The position numbers were made by a program, and so were the translations under genes. From Actinokineospora pegani (GTDB lineage: Bacteria > Actinomycetota > Actinomycetes > Mycobacteriales > Pseudonocardiaceae), in NCBI RefSeq assembly GCF_009745975.1, contig NZ_WHOL01000099.1, forward strand, positions 57,080 through 92,079: 35,000 nucleotides of DNA, in the 5' to 3' direction. Each line of letters starts with the position of its first letter. Within the stretch, counting starts at the first letter, position 1. Below the pieces are notes generated by a model. The model was not told the origin of the DNA. It did no database searches and saw only the letters and a program-made list of their open reading frames with translations. Positions 1 through 7,283 of this stretch are shown here, in pieces.

Positions 1-33
1 GGGACCGGCCACCGGTGGGCGGGGGACCGGGTG

Positions 34-1404
34 TCAGCTGGCCCTGGCGGCCGCCTCGCGGCTCGCCGCGCCGCGGGCCTGGACCTCCTGGCCGCGCTCG
101 GTCGGCCACAGCAGGCGGTGCGCCCGCAGGGCGATCTCCAGGTCCAGCCGGGAGTCCGGGTCGGAGAGCTGGTCGCCGAACAGCTTCTCCACCTGGCGCA
201 TGCGGTAGCGGACCGTCTGGGGGTGGATCTGCAACCGCTCGGCGATCTCGGGGGCGCTGCCGCGCGTCTCGAGCCAGGCGAGCAGGGTCTCGGCGGTGCG
301 GGCGCGCTGCTTGACCGTCAGGTCGGTCAGCGGGGCCAGGGTGCGCTTGAGCAGCTCGCGAACCAGGAACTCGTCGGCCAGCAGCCACAGCGTCGACAGG
401 TGGTCGCGGCACCAGGTGACCGGGCCGTCGTCGATGATGCCGCGGTGGACCAGGCTCATCGCCCGGCGCGCCCAGCGCAGCGACGTGGCCGCCTCGCGCA
501 GCGACACCATCGGGCCGATGACCGCCCGGCGCCCGCGAAGCTGCTCGCGCAGGCCGCGGAGCTGGCGCTGCGGGTCGGACATGACCAGGCACGGCATGTC
601 GCCGTCGAAGTCGGTCAGCACGTCCTCGTGCAGGCCGGGGCCGGTCAGCTCCTCGCCGCCGCCGTCGCCCGCGGGCTCCAGGACGACCACCGCGACCTGG
701 TCGGGCACCCGCCAGCGGGCGGTGGCCGCCAGCTTGGTGATGGTGGCCATCGAGGCGGGGGGCTCGGAGAGGATGAGCTCCACCAGCCGCCTGCGGCAGC
801 GCTCGATCACCCCGACCGACTGCGCCTGCGCGGCGGTGTAGCCCTCGATCGACAGCGTGGAGATCTCGTCGACGTAGGCGAAGATCGCCTCCGCGGCCAC
901 GGTGAGCATCGCGGTGGGCAGCCGCTGCTGCTGGCCCCAGGCCGCCAGGTGCCGCCAGGCCACCCGGCCGCCGACCCGGTAGGCCGTCTGCAGGCAGTCC
1001 AGGCTGCGGCCCTCGCCGAACTCGACCCGGCCGAGCTGGCGGAAGACGTTGGCCCAGTTCTCGTCCGGGGCGCCGCCGATGCCGATGGTGTCCAGGATGC
1101 GCAGCACCGACTGCTCGACGCCCGCGACCATGACGGCCCCGAAGTGGCCCTCCAGCGGCTGGGCGTAGGCGGGCACCGCGCGCTGGATCTCGCGGATCAT
1201 GTCCTGCGTGAGCTGCCCGACCATCGGCCGGAACCGCGCCACCAACTCCCTGGGCAGGCTCGCCCACAACGCCGTCGCACGGTCGTCCTGGACCGACACG
1301 CGACCACCTGGACCGGCCGGGGCCGGGATCGCCGAGGGGTTTCCTTTGCGCTGGTCCTTACGGATGGTCGAGGGTGCGGGTCGGCTGCCCAGTTCAATTG
1401 GCAT
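34..1404 (-). CDS. PucR/CdaR-family transcriptional regulator (C-terminal HTH_30), copy 1
   Basis: A 456-aa DNA-binding regulator. The C-terminus carries the PucR/CdaR helix-turn-helix, with IHPQTVRYRMRQVEKLFG preceded by a segment containing APEIAERL. The long N-terminal part looks like a sensory or oligomerisation region and has no membrane segment. The open frame extends upstream to a GTG at 1494, but that codon lies between a good -35 and -10 pair. The ATG at 1404 has AAGGGG just upstream, so I start there. It is clearly paralogous to the regulator at 15717-16967: both share FAYVD, GYT.AQAQ and HPQTVRYRM blocks in the same order. Known members act as activators or repressors of nearby metabolic genes. 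The ligand and targets here are unknown, and autoregulation or control of the neighbouring lipoprotein or PKS regions is inference. Confidence 0.9.
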   Translation of the reverse strand: MPIELGSRPAPSTIRKDQRKGNPSAIPAPAGPGGRVSVQDDRATALWASLPRELVARFRPMVGQLTQDMIREIQRAVPAYAQPLEGHFGAVMVAGVEQSVLRILDTIGIGGAPDENWANVFRQLGRVEFGEGRSLDCLQTAYRVGGRVAWRHLAAWGQQQRLPTAMLTVAAEAIFAYVDEISTLSIEGYTAAQAQSVGVIERCRRRLVELILSEPPASMATITKLAATARWRVPDQVAVVVLEPAGDGGGEELTGPGLHEDVLTDFDGDMPCLVMSDPQRQLRGLREQLRGRRAVIGPMVSLREAATSLRWARRAMSLVHRGIIDDGPVTWCRDHLSTLWLLADEFLVRELLKRTLAPLTDLTVKQRARTAETLLAWLETRGSAPEIAERLQIHPQTVRYRMRQVEKLFGDQLSDPDSRLDLEIALRAHRLLWPTERGQEVQARGAASREAAARAS

Positions 1405-1474
1405 TCTCGTCCCCTTGTCGCTCACAAAACTCCGCCGCAGCGCGCCGTCGGGCGGGCGCCATTTTGTGACGACG

Positions 1475-1504
1475 ACCATAAGTTCGCGGGACACGGCCTG
1501 TCAA
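1475..1504 (-). promoter_or_regulatory. Sigma-70-type promoter of PucR regulator copy 1
   Basis: On the minus strand TTGACA (1504-1499) and TATGGT (1480-1475) are separated by 18 nt. The predicted transcription start is near 1468, giving a leader of about 64 nt before the ATG at 1404. The position also argues against the upstream GTG at 1494 being the start codon. Confidence 0.65.
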
Positions 1505-1769
1505 ATGCAACCGTTACGTGACGCGCCGGACACTCGATTGGTCCACAGTTTCGGCGTCATTTTAATGAAAACGGTGGAAACGGTACCCCCGTCTTGTGGG
1601 TCTGTGACAAAACAAGCCCGCCCGCGTCCCCCGACCGAAGAGTAGGGTCGGTGTACGGTCACTGACGGGTGTGCTAGCCCACGATATTTTCCCACGTCAG
1701 GCCCAGTTTGGGACGCTTTCTCACTCGAACGGCCCAGTCTGTGCTCACGGTGATGGAGTGGCCGATCCC

Positions 1770-1816
1770 ACAAAACAGCCCGGCGGAACCTGTGCGCCGC
1801 TGACAAAACAGCCCGG
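1770..1816. repeat. Two identical 14-bp direct repeats, 33 bp apart
   Basis: ACAAAACAGCCCGG occurs at 1770-1783 and 1803-1816. A start-to-start distance of 33 bp is about three helical turns. A looser copy, ACAAAACAAGCCCG, lies at 1607-1620. The pair ends 26 bp upstream of the predicted -35 of the lipoprotein promoter, a position suitable for an activator or repressor. The binding protein is unknown. Confidence 0.6.
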
Positions 1817-1842
1817 TGGGCAGGCAGGTTACCGACGGGTTC

Positions 1843-1872
1843 TTGCCGTCGGCGGGTGTGTTTCAGTAGGGT
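1843..1872 (+). promoter_or_regulatory. Candidate promoter of the lipoprotein gene
   Basis: TTGCCG (1843-1848) and TAGGGT (1867-1872) are separated by 18 nt. The predicted start is near 1880, leaving a leader of about 105 nt before the ATG at 1985. The -10 fits the actinobacterial TAnnnT consensus. The -35 is moderate. Confidence 0.5.
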
Positions 1873-1984
1873 TTCACCACAGTGGCCAGGCCCGTGAGGC
1901 GGCGGTGCATTAACTGCCCGGGCCAAGGCTGAGGCCGCTTTTCTGCGCGCGTTCTTTTTTGCGATTCGAGAAGGAAGCTGACTA

Positions 1985-2614
1985 ATGATCGGTCGTCGTG
2001 TCGTCCCCGCGCTCGCATCGGTGGCCATCGCCATCGGCGGTTTGACCGCCTGCGGTTCGGATTCTTCCCCCTCCCCTGACGGCGGTGGCGGCGGCGGGGG
2101 TGACACCACCGCGTCCTCGCCCGCCGTGGCGTGGATGGACAAGATCTGCGGCGCCACCGCGGAGAGCGGCAAGACCCTCTCCAACCTGCCCTCGTTCGAC
2201 GGGAACGACCCGGCGAAGACGAAGGAGGCCCTGGTCAACTTCATGCAGCAGCTCTCGCAGCAGTTCGACGCCCAGACCGCGGCGATCGACGCCGCGGGCG
2301 TCCCGCCGGTGACCGACGGCCAGACCGCGGTGGACCAGGCCAAGGCCACCGTCGACGGCGCCAAGACCGCGCTCGACTCCAGCCTGCCCAAGCTGCAGGC
2401 GGCGCCGACCGACAACCCGGCGGTGTTCACCGCCTCGCTCGCCGAGATCGCCCCGCTGCTGGCCCCGCTGGACAACACCCAGGGCGTCTACAAGGACCTG
2501 CTCGCCAACCCCGAGCTGCGCCAGGCGTTCATCGACTCGCCCGGGTGCAAGCAGGTCGACCAGGGCGTGCTGGTCCCCTCGACGGACTCGGCCTCCGCCC
2601 CGCCCACCTCCTGA
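1985..2614 (+). CDS. Putative secreted lipoprotein of unknown function
   Basis: A 209-aa protein with a lipoprotein signal peptide: basic MIGRR, a hydrophobic stretch, then lipobox L20-T-A-C23. After the cysteine comes a Ser/Pro/Gly linker (SPSPDGGGGGGG) and a soluble, Ala-rich, probably alpha-helical domain. That domain holds three further cysteines, one in DKICGA and one in SPGCKQ near the C-terminus. No enzymatic motif is visible. It is predicted to sit on the outer face of the cytoplasmic membrane. AAGGAAG lies just upstream of the ATG. The next genes encode a one-pass membrane protein and a protein O-mannosyltransferase. Because actinobacterial PMTs modify secreted lipoproteins, this protein could be a substrate, but that is inference from proximity. 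Confidence 0.85.
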   Translation: MIGRRVVPALASVAIAIGGLTACGSDSSPSPDGGGGGGGDTTASSPAVAWMDKICGATAESGKTLSNLPSFDGNDPAKTKEALVNFMQQLSQQFDAQTAAIDAAGVPPVTDGQTAVDQAKATVDGAKTALDSSLPKLQAAPTDNPAVFTASLAEIAPLLAPLDNTQGVYKDLLANPELRQAFIDSPGCKQVDQGVLVPSTDSASAPPTS

Positions 2615-2686
2615 AGGCCGTAAGCTCCGCGAGCGCCGACCCAGCGCAGGAAGTCTGCCCCCGCACACCCCCTCGGAGGTGCCCGC

Positions 2687-3169
2687 GTGTCAGATCGTCC
2701 CGGGACCGACCGGACTCGCTCGGTGCCCGTCGCCGAGGTGTTGACCAGGGAGGGTCGTGACGACCCCGCGGTGAAGCAGCGCGCCGAGCGCCCCCGCCGC
2801 ATCATGAAGACCGCGGCGGGGGCGGCGGTGTTCGTGGGGGCCATCTGGGGCCTGCACGACCAGATCACCCCCGACCGGACCGGGGTCGACAGCCGGGCGG
2901 CGGCCGCGCCGTTCACCGAGCGGGTCGACCCACCGGAGCGGGCCGAGGCCGCGCTGGCCGGACCGCGGGTCGCGACCGGCGAGTTCGTGACCACCCAGGC
3001 TCCCGAGGCCCCGCCCGCCCCCGACCCCGTCCCGCAGGCGAGCGGGGACCGCGGGGACCGGGACCGCGGGGAGCGCGAGGCACGACCCCGCCAGGAGCGC
3101 AACCGGGTCCAGGTGCCCAACCCCGCCGAGATCATCCTGGACGCGGCCCGATACTTCTGGGGCGGCTGA
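2687..3169 (+). CDS. Small one-pass membrane protein of unknown function
   Basis: A 160-aa protein starting at a GTG with GGAGG about 6 nt upstream. The first 38 residues are charged. One predicted membrane segment follows (TAAGAAVFVGAIWGL, about residues 43-57), then a long disordered tail rich in Pro, Arg, Asp and Glu with the repetitive GDRGDRDRGERE. The C-terminus (NPAEIILDAARYFWGG) ends in an aromatic motif. I do not recognise the family. It ends 22 bp before the protein mannosyltransferase gene on the same strand, so the two are probably co-transcribed. The Pro-rich tail could be extracytoplasmic and a glycosylation target, which is speculative. Confidence 0.7.
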   Translation: MSDRPGTDRTRSVPVAEVLTREGRDDPAVKQRAERPRRIMKTAAGAAVFVGAIWGLHDQITPDRTGVDSRAAAAPFTERVDPPERAEAALAGPRVATGEFVTTQAPEAPPAPDPVPQASGDRGDRDRGEREARPRQERNRVQVPNPAEIILDAARYFWGG

Positions 3170-3191
3170 TGGGCCGCACCCGGCCCGAACG

Positions 3192-4787
3192 ATGAGGTCC
3201 GAGCAGCACCATGCCCCCGAGCGCCACCCCGTCCCCGAGCACCCCGCCGAGCGGGGCCCGGAGCGGCCCGAGGAGGGTCAGACCCCCGCGGGGGAGCCCG
3301 GTGGCGACCAGCAGGCGCCGCCCCCGGCCCCCGTCCCCCCGGACGTGCCCGCCGCCGACCGCGCCAGGGGGTGGGTCGTCGCGCTGGTGCTCGGCCTGCT
3401 CGGTGGCGTCGTCCGGTTCCAGAACCTCGGCTTCCCCACCGACAAGGGCACGCCGGTCTTCGACGAGAAGCACTACGTCCCGCAGGCGTGGCAGATGCTG
3501 CGCAACGGCGGTGTCGAGGACAACCCGGCCTACATGCTCACGGTGCACCCGCCGCTGGGCAAGACGCTGATCTCGCTGGGCGAGTGGGCGTTCGGCTACA
3601 CCGGCTGGGGTTGGCGGTTCACCGCCGCGCTCGCCGGGACGCTGATGGTCGTCATGGCCGTGCGCGCCGCCCGCAGGCTCACCCGCTCCACGCTGATGGG
3701 CGCGGTCGCGGGACTGCTGCTCATCGCCGACGGCGTGCTGCACGTGCAGTCGCGGATGGGCATGCTCGACATCTTCCTGGCCTTCTTCGTCCTCGCCGCG
3801 TTCTGCTGCGTGCTCGTCGACCGCGACCAGGTCAGGTCCCGGCTGGCCACCGCCCGCGACGAGGGCTGGCTCGGCGCGTCGGCGTTCGGGCCGCGGCTGG
3901 GCGTGCGCTGGTGGCGGCTGGCCGCCGGGCTGCTGCTCGGACTGGCCTGCGGGGTCAAGTGGTCGGGGCTGTACTTCATCGCCGCCTTCGGGCTGCTGAC
4001 CGTGCTGTTCGACGTCGCCGCGCGGCGCTCGGCCGGGGTGCGGCGGCCGTGGCTGGGCGCGCTGGGCCGCGACACCCTGCCGGGCCTGTGGGCGTTCGTC
4101 GGCATCGGCCTGCTGGCCTACGTGAGCACCTACTGGGGCTGGTTCGCCTCCGAGGCGGGCTTCGCCAGGCACCTGGTCGAGACCACCGGCTCGGACCCGG
4201 TGTCGGTGGTCAAGGGGGCGGTGGGGTCGCTGTTCGCCAACGCCGCGGACATCCTCAAGTTCCACAACGAGCTCGTCACCCCGGACAAGCCGCACCCGTG
4301 GGAGTCCAAGCCGTGGACGTGGCCGATGGGCCTGCGGCCGATGCTCTACCACTACGACGGCGGCCTCACCGGCTGCGGCGAGTCGCGGTGCGTCTCGGCG
4401 ACCATGCTGGTGGGCACCCCGGCGATGTGGTGGCTGGCCTTCCCGGTGCTGCTGTTCGGCGCGTGGCGGGTCCTGCTCCGCCGGGACTGGCGCTTCGCCG
4501 CGGTGCTGGTCGGCTACCTGGCCGGGCTGCTGCCCTGGTTCGCCAACATCGACCGGCAGATGTACTTCTTCTACGCCACGCCGATGGCCGCGTTCCTGGT
4601 GCTGGCCCTGGTGCTGTGCCTGGACCGGGTGCGCCTGGCCGCCCCGGGGCGCCTCGGCCGGGTGGCCATCGGCGGCTACGTGCTGCTCGTCGTGGCGAAC
4701 TTCGTCTGGCTCTGGCCGATCCTCAACGGCGACCCGATCACCGACGGCCGCTGGCAGGCCGAGCTCTGGCTGCCCTCCTGGCGCTGA
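3192..4787 (+). CDS. pmt: Polyprenol-phosphate-mannose-dependent protein O-mannosyltransferase (GT39/PMT family)
   Basis: A 531-aa multi-pass membrane enzyme of the PMT family, like mycobacterial Pmt (Rv1002c). These enzymes move mannose from polyprenyl-phosphate-mannose to Ser/Thr of proteins during Sec export. The catalytic first extracytoplasmic loop has the acidic pair in VFDEKHY (D91, E92), followed by HPPLGK, then many hydrophobic segments and a loop with HPWESKPWTWP typical of the family. The first ~58 residues form a Pro/Glu-rich cytoplasmic tail. The ribosome site upstream of the ATG at 3192 is weak, so the exact start is less certain. It lies in a same-strand group with a lipoprotein, a one-pass membrane protein and a universal stress protein. 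Confidence 0.93.
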   Translation: MRSEQHHAPERHPVPEHPAERGPERPEEGQTPAGEPGGDQQAPPPAPVPPDVPAADRARGWVVALVLGLLGGVVRFQNLGFPTDKGTPVFDEKHYVPQAWQMLRNGGVEDNPAYMLTVHPPLGKTLISLGEWAFGYTGWGWRFTAALAGTLMVVMAVRAARRLTRSTLMGAVAGLLLIADGVLHVQSRMGMLDIFLAFFVLAAFCCVLVDRDQVRSRLATARDEGWLGASAFGPRLGVRWWRLAAGLLLGLACGVKWSGLYFIAAFGLLTVLFDVAARRSAGVRRPWLGALGRDTLPGLWAFVGIGLLAYVSTYWGWFASEAGFARHLVETTGSDPVSVVKGAVGSLFANAADILKFHNELVTPDKPHPWESKPWTWPMGLRPMLYHYDGGLTGCGESRCVSATMLVGTPAMWWLAFPVLLFGAWRVLLRRDWRFAAVLVGYLAGLLPWFANIDRQMYFFYATPMAAFLVLALVLCLDRVRLAAPGRLGRVAIGGYVLLVVANFVWLWPILNGDPITDGRWQAELWLPSWR

Positions 4788-4836
4788 ACCCACCGCGAGA
4801 CCACCCGCACACCGAACCGGCAGAACAGGAAGAACC

Positions 4837-5289
4837 ATGACCGCCTACCGCACCATCGTCGTCGGCACGGACGGCTCCGAGACGTCCTTCCGCGCGGTCG
4901 ACCGCGCCGCGGCCATCGCCGCGGACTGCGAGGCCAAGCTCATCGTCGTCTGCGCCTACAGCGCCCCCGAGCAGCGCAAGGTGGACTCCGCCCAGGACCG
5001 CCTCGGCTCGGACGTCGCCTACCAGGTCGTCGGCGCCAACCCCGCCGAGGACACCGTGCGCGACGCCCACGACCGCGCCGCCAAGCAGGGCGCCAAGGAC
5101 GTCGAGACCGTCGTGCGCGACGGCAACCCGGTCTCGGTGCTGTCGAAGGTGGTCCACCAGCGCGAGGCCGACCTGCTCGTGGTCGGCAACCGCGGCCTGA
5201 ACACCCTGGCGGGCCGCATCCTCGGCTCGGTCCCGGCCGAGGCCGCCCGCAAGTCCAGCGTGGACGTCCTCATCGTCCACACCTCGTGA
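4837..5289 (+). CDS. Universal stress protein (UspA family)
   Basis: A 150-aa single-domain Usp. It starts with YRTIVVGTDGSETS (beta1 and the nucleotide-binding Asp) and ends with the ATP-binding signature G-x2-G-x9-G-S (G117, G120, G130, S131), then VDVLIVH. The ATP-binding form is therefore expected. AGGAAG precedes the ATG. It follows the mannosyltransferase gene by 49 bp on the same strand and is the last gene before a strong hairpin, so it may close a transcription unit. Known roles are cytoplasmic stress and persistence responses. Nothing here shows a specific partner. Confidence 0.93.
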   Translation: MTAYRTIVVGTDGSETSFRAVDRAAAIAADCEAKLIVVCAYSAPEQRKVDSAQDRLGSDVAYQVVGANPAEDTVRDAHDRAAKQGAKDVETVVRDGNPVSVLSKVVHQREADLLVVGNRGLNTLAGRILGSVPAEAARKSSVDVLIVHTS

Positions 5290-5295
5290 GCCCGA

Positions 5296-5322
5296 CCCCG
5301 GCGGCGGTCCCCGCCGCCGGGG
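5296..5322 (+). terminator. GC-rich hairpin terminator after the universal stress protein
   Basis: A perfect 12-bp stem (CCCCGGCGGCGG, 5296-5307, with its complement at 5311-5322) and a 3-nt loop, 6 nt past the stop codon. There is no U-tract, as is common for actinobacterial I-shaped terminators. Confidence 0.75.
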
Positions 5323-5715
5323 GCAGGTGGCGCGTGTGTCGCCCGGCTCGCCGGTGACTCTCGGTAATCGGACGCTTGCGCGAGGTTGGGCCGGTCCGCC
5401 CGTCGAATGTCCACACAGGACGGCCGCCCGGCCCGCCCGCGGTGCGCGGCGGTGGCTCCGCACTGGCCGGATTTGACGACTGATATGTTCGATCGTGACA
5501 ACATTACGCCGGGGGCGTTTCTGCTCAGGGGTGACAAACGACGGTGGGAAAGTGCTCGGCTTCCACAAAGAACACCGCACGCGGTCGACACCGAGTTTGT
5601 CTCGGCATTAACGTTCCTGACATGCCATTTCGACCTCGCGCGGTAGTCCCACCCGGGGTGTCCCCGAGACCTGCCCGCGTGTTGTCGTCCCCCCTCCTCG
5701 TCCCGGGGCGTTGAC
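5323..5715. other. Intergenic region upstream of the MFS transporter
   Basis: No convincing gene is seen here. The middle is relatively AT-rich. It holds a short inverted repeat, ATGTT (5485-5489) and AACAT (5500-5504), with a 10-nt spacer containing CGATCG. This could be an operator. TTGACG lies at 5473-5478 but has no good -10 at the right distance, so I do not assign a firm promoter. Confidence 0.45.
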
Positions 5716-7146
5716 GTGCACCGCGCGCCTGCCCCGTCCTGGATCAGCGACCGCGGCCGGGTGCTCGTCACGATCGCCTCGATCGCGTTCCTGAGCTCGG
5801 CCGACAACTCCGTCGTCTCCGCGGCCGCCCCCTCGATCGCCGAGGAGATGGGCCTGGGCACCGCGGCCACGCAGGGCATCACCGTGGCCTACCTGCTGCC
5901 CTTCGCCGGGCTGCTGCTGGCCGCCGGGTCCTTCGTCGACCGCTTCGGCGAGCGCGCCATGCTGCGGCTGGGCCTGTTCGGCTTCACCGTCGGCACGATC
6001 ATGGCGGGCATGGCCCACGGCTTCGAGCTGCTGCTGGCGGGCCGGGTCGTGCAGGGCCTCGCCGCCGCGGTCATCGTGCCCGCCACGCTGAGCCTGGTCC
6101 GCACCCGGCTGGCCCCCGACGACCGCCCCAAGGCCGCCGCGACCTGGACCGTCGCGCTGGCCGCCGCGCTCGCGCTCGGCCCGGCGCTGGGCGGGTTCGC
6201 CACCGCCAACGTGCACTGGAGCTGGGTGTTCTGGGGCTTCCTGCCGCCGCTGGCGTTCACCTGGCTGGTGCTGCCGCCGCCGGGGCCCAAGCGGTTCACC
6301 AAGTCCGCCGACCCGCTCTCGACGGTCCTGGCCGCGGTCTCGATGCTCGCGGTGACCGGCGCGCTGCTGATCGTGGCCGAGGCGCCCGTCTGGGCGGCGC
6401 CGGTGGCGCTGGCCGCGGCGGGCTCCGGCGTCGCCTTCGCCATGCGCGACCGCCGCTCGCGCAACCCGGTGCTGCCGCGCGAGCTCATCCGCAACCGGGT
6501 CTTCGGCGCCGCGCTGGCCATCCAGTCGCTGTGGGGCCTGGGCGTGACCGGCGTGACCGTGGTGACCCCGCTGGTGCACCAGCGCTGGCTCGGCCTGGAC
6601 CCGGCCGAGGCGGCGCTGCCGCTGGTCGCGGTGGCGGGCGCGCTGGTGTGCACCGCCCCGTTCGTGCCCAAGGTGCTGGCCAGGGTCGGGCCCGCCCGCA
6701 CGGTGGGCGGCGGGATGCTCGTGGTGGCGTTCGGCTTGATCCTGGTGGCCGTGGTCAACGGCTCGCCGGAGGTGCTGCCGAGACTGCCCGGCCTGCTCCT
6801 CATCGGCTTCGGGTCGGCGTTCACCGTCCCGCTGACCACCACCGCCCTCGACGTCGTCGAGGGCGGGATGGCCGGTGTCGCCTCCGGCGTGCTCAGCGCG
6901 GGCCGCGAGTTCGCCAGCGCGCTGGGCGTGGCGTTCACGACCGTGCTCATCGGCGGCGGGATCGTCCTCGGGCAGGAACTGGCCGACGGCTACACCCGGA
7001 CCCTGCTCGCCGCGGCCGCGCTGCAGATCGTCGCCGCGCTGCTCGCGCCCCGACTGGTGCCTTCTTTGTCGCCCAAGCACAAGACGAAGCTGCGTTCCGC
7101 GCAACTGCCCGATAACGCCGATCACCGGAAATCCTCAGTCCGATAA
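5716..7146 (+). CDS. MFS transporter, DHA2-like drug/metabolite efflux pump
   Basis: A 476-aa integral membrane protein with at least twelve hydrophobic segments. It has MFS features: AFLSSADNSVVSAAAPSIAEEM in the first helix region, motif-A-like DRFGERAMLRLG after the second, RVVQGLAAAVIVPATLSLV, and GPALGGF (motif C type). Such proteins export drugs or metabolites by proton antiport. The start is a GTG preceded by GGGGCG. Earlier ATGs would fall outside the frame. It lies 137 bp upstream of the FAAL-PKS operon on the same strand, which has its own promoter. Export of, or self-protection from, the lipid product is plausible but unproven. The C-terminal tail after the last helix is short and charged. 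Confidence 0.9.
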   Translation: MHRAPAPSWISDRGRVLVTIASIAFLSSADNSVVSAAAPSIAEEMGLGTAATQGITVAYLLPFAGLLLAAGSFVDRFGERAMLRLGLFGFTVGTIMAGMAHGFELLLAGRVVQGLAAAVIVPATLSLVRTRLAPDDRPKAAATWTVALAAALALGPALGGFATANVHWSWVFWGFLPPLAFTWLVLPPPGPKRFTKSADPLSTVLAAVSMLAVTGALLIVAEAPVWAAPVALAAAGSGVAFAMRDRRSRNPVLPRELIRNRVFGAALAIQSLWGLGVTGVTVVTPLVHQRWLGLDPAEAALPLVAVAGALVCTAPFVPKVLARVGPARTVGGGMLVVAFGLILVAVVNGSPEVLPRLPGLLLIGFGSAFTVPLTTTALDVVEGGMAGVASGVLSAGREFASALGVAFTTVLIGGGIVLGQELADGYTRTLLAAAALQIVAALLAPRLVPSLSPKHKTKLRSAQLPDNADHRKSSVR

Positions 7147-7163
7147 TCGCGTCACAGTTTATG

Positions 7164-7193
7164 TTGACTCACCGGTAACATCGGCCCTACGGT
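7164..7193 (+). promoter_or_regulatory. Promoter of the FAAL-PKS operon
   Basis: TTGACT (7164-7169) and TACGGT (7188-7193) are separated by 18 nt, close to the vegetative actinobacterial consensus. The predicted transcription start is about 7200, giving an 84-nt leader to the ATG at 7284. Confidence 0.65.
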
Positions 7194-7201
7194 GGCTGGA
7201 C

Positions 7202-7230
7202 ATCCTTTTGCGTCCACCGGCGAAAAGGAT
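7202..7230 (+). promoter_or_regulatory. Perfect inverted repeat / leader hairpin downstream of the PKS promoter
   Basis: ATCCTTTT (7202-7209) and AAAAGGAT (7223-7230) are exact reverse complements with a 13-nt spacer. With one bulged G the RNA stem extends to 10 bp. It lies at about +3 to +31 from the predicted start. That position suits either a repressor operator or a protective 5' hairpin in the mRNA. Confidence 0.55.
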
Positions 7231-7283
7231 TGTCGGAATTTCTCGTCCGGTGTCGACGTGGCCCCCTGGTGAGGACTGTGCAG

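Larger units (their letters stand above)
1505..1984. other. Divergent intergenic region with short direct repeats
   Basis: This gap between the PucR regulator and the lipoprotein gene has no convincing gene. It is less GC-rich than the surrounding coding DNA and contains the A-rich stretch ATTTTAATGAAAACGG near 1558. It holds three copies of an ACAAAACAGCCCGG-like element (1607-1620 imperfect, 1770-1783, 1803-1816) and a promoter for the lipoprotein (1843-1872). The region probably carries regulatory sites for both flanking genes. Confidence 0.6.

Noticed and set aside
1405-1494. Longer N-terminus for the first PucR regulator from the GTG at 1494
   Set aside because: That codon lies between the -35 and -10 of a good promoter, whereas the ATG at 1404 has a ribosome site.
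1671-1913. An 80-codon open frame before the lipoprotein
   Set aside because: Its repeated TKQPGG comes from the DNA direct repeats, and it has no ribosome site or domain.
5386-5646. An 86-codon open frame before the MFS gene
   Set aside because: Mixed composition, no domain, no ribosome site. It covers the likely regulatory region.
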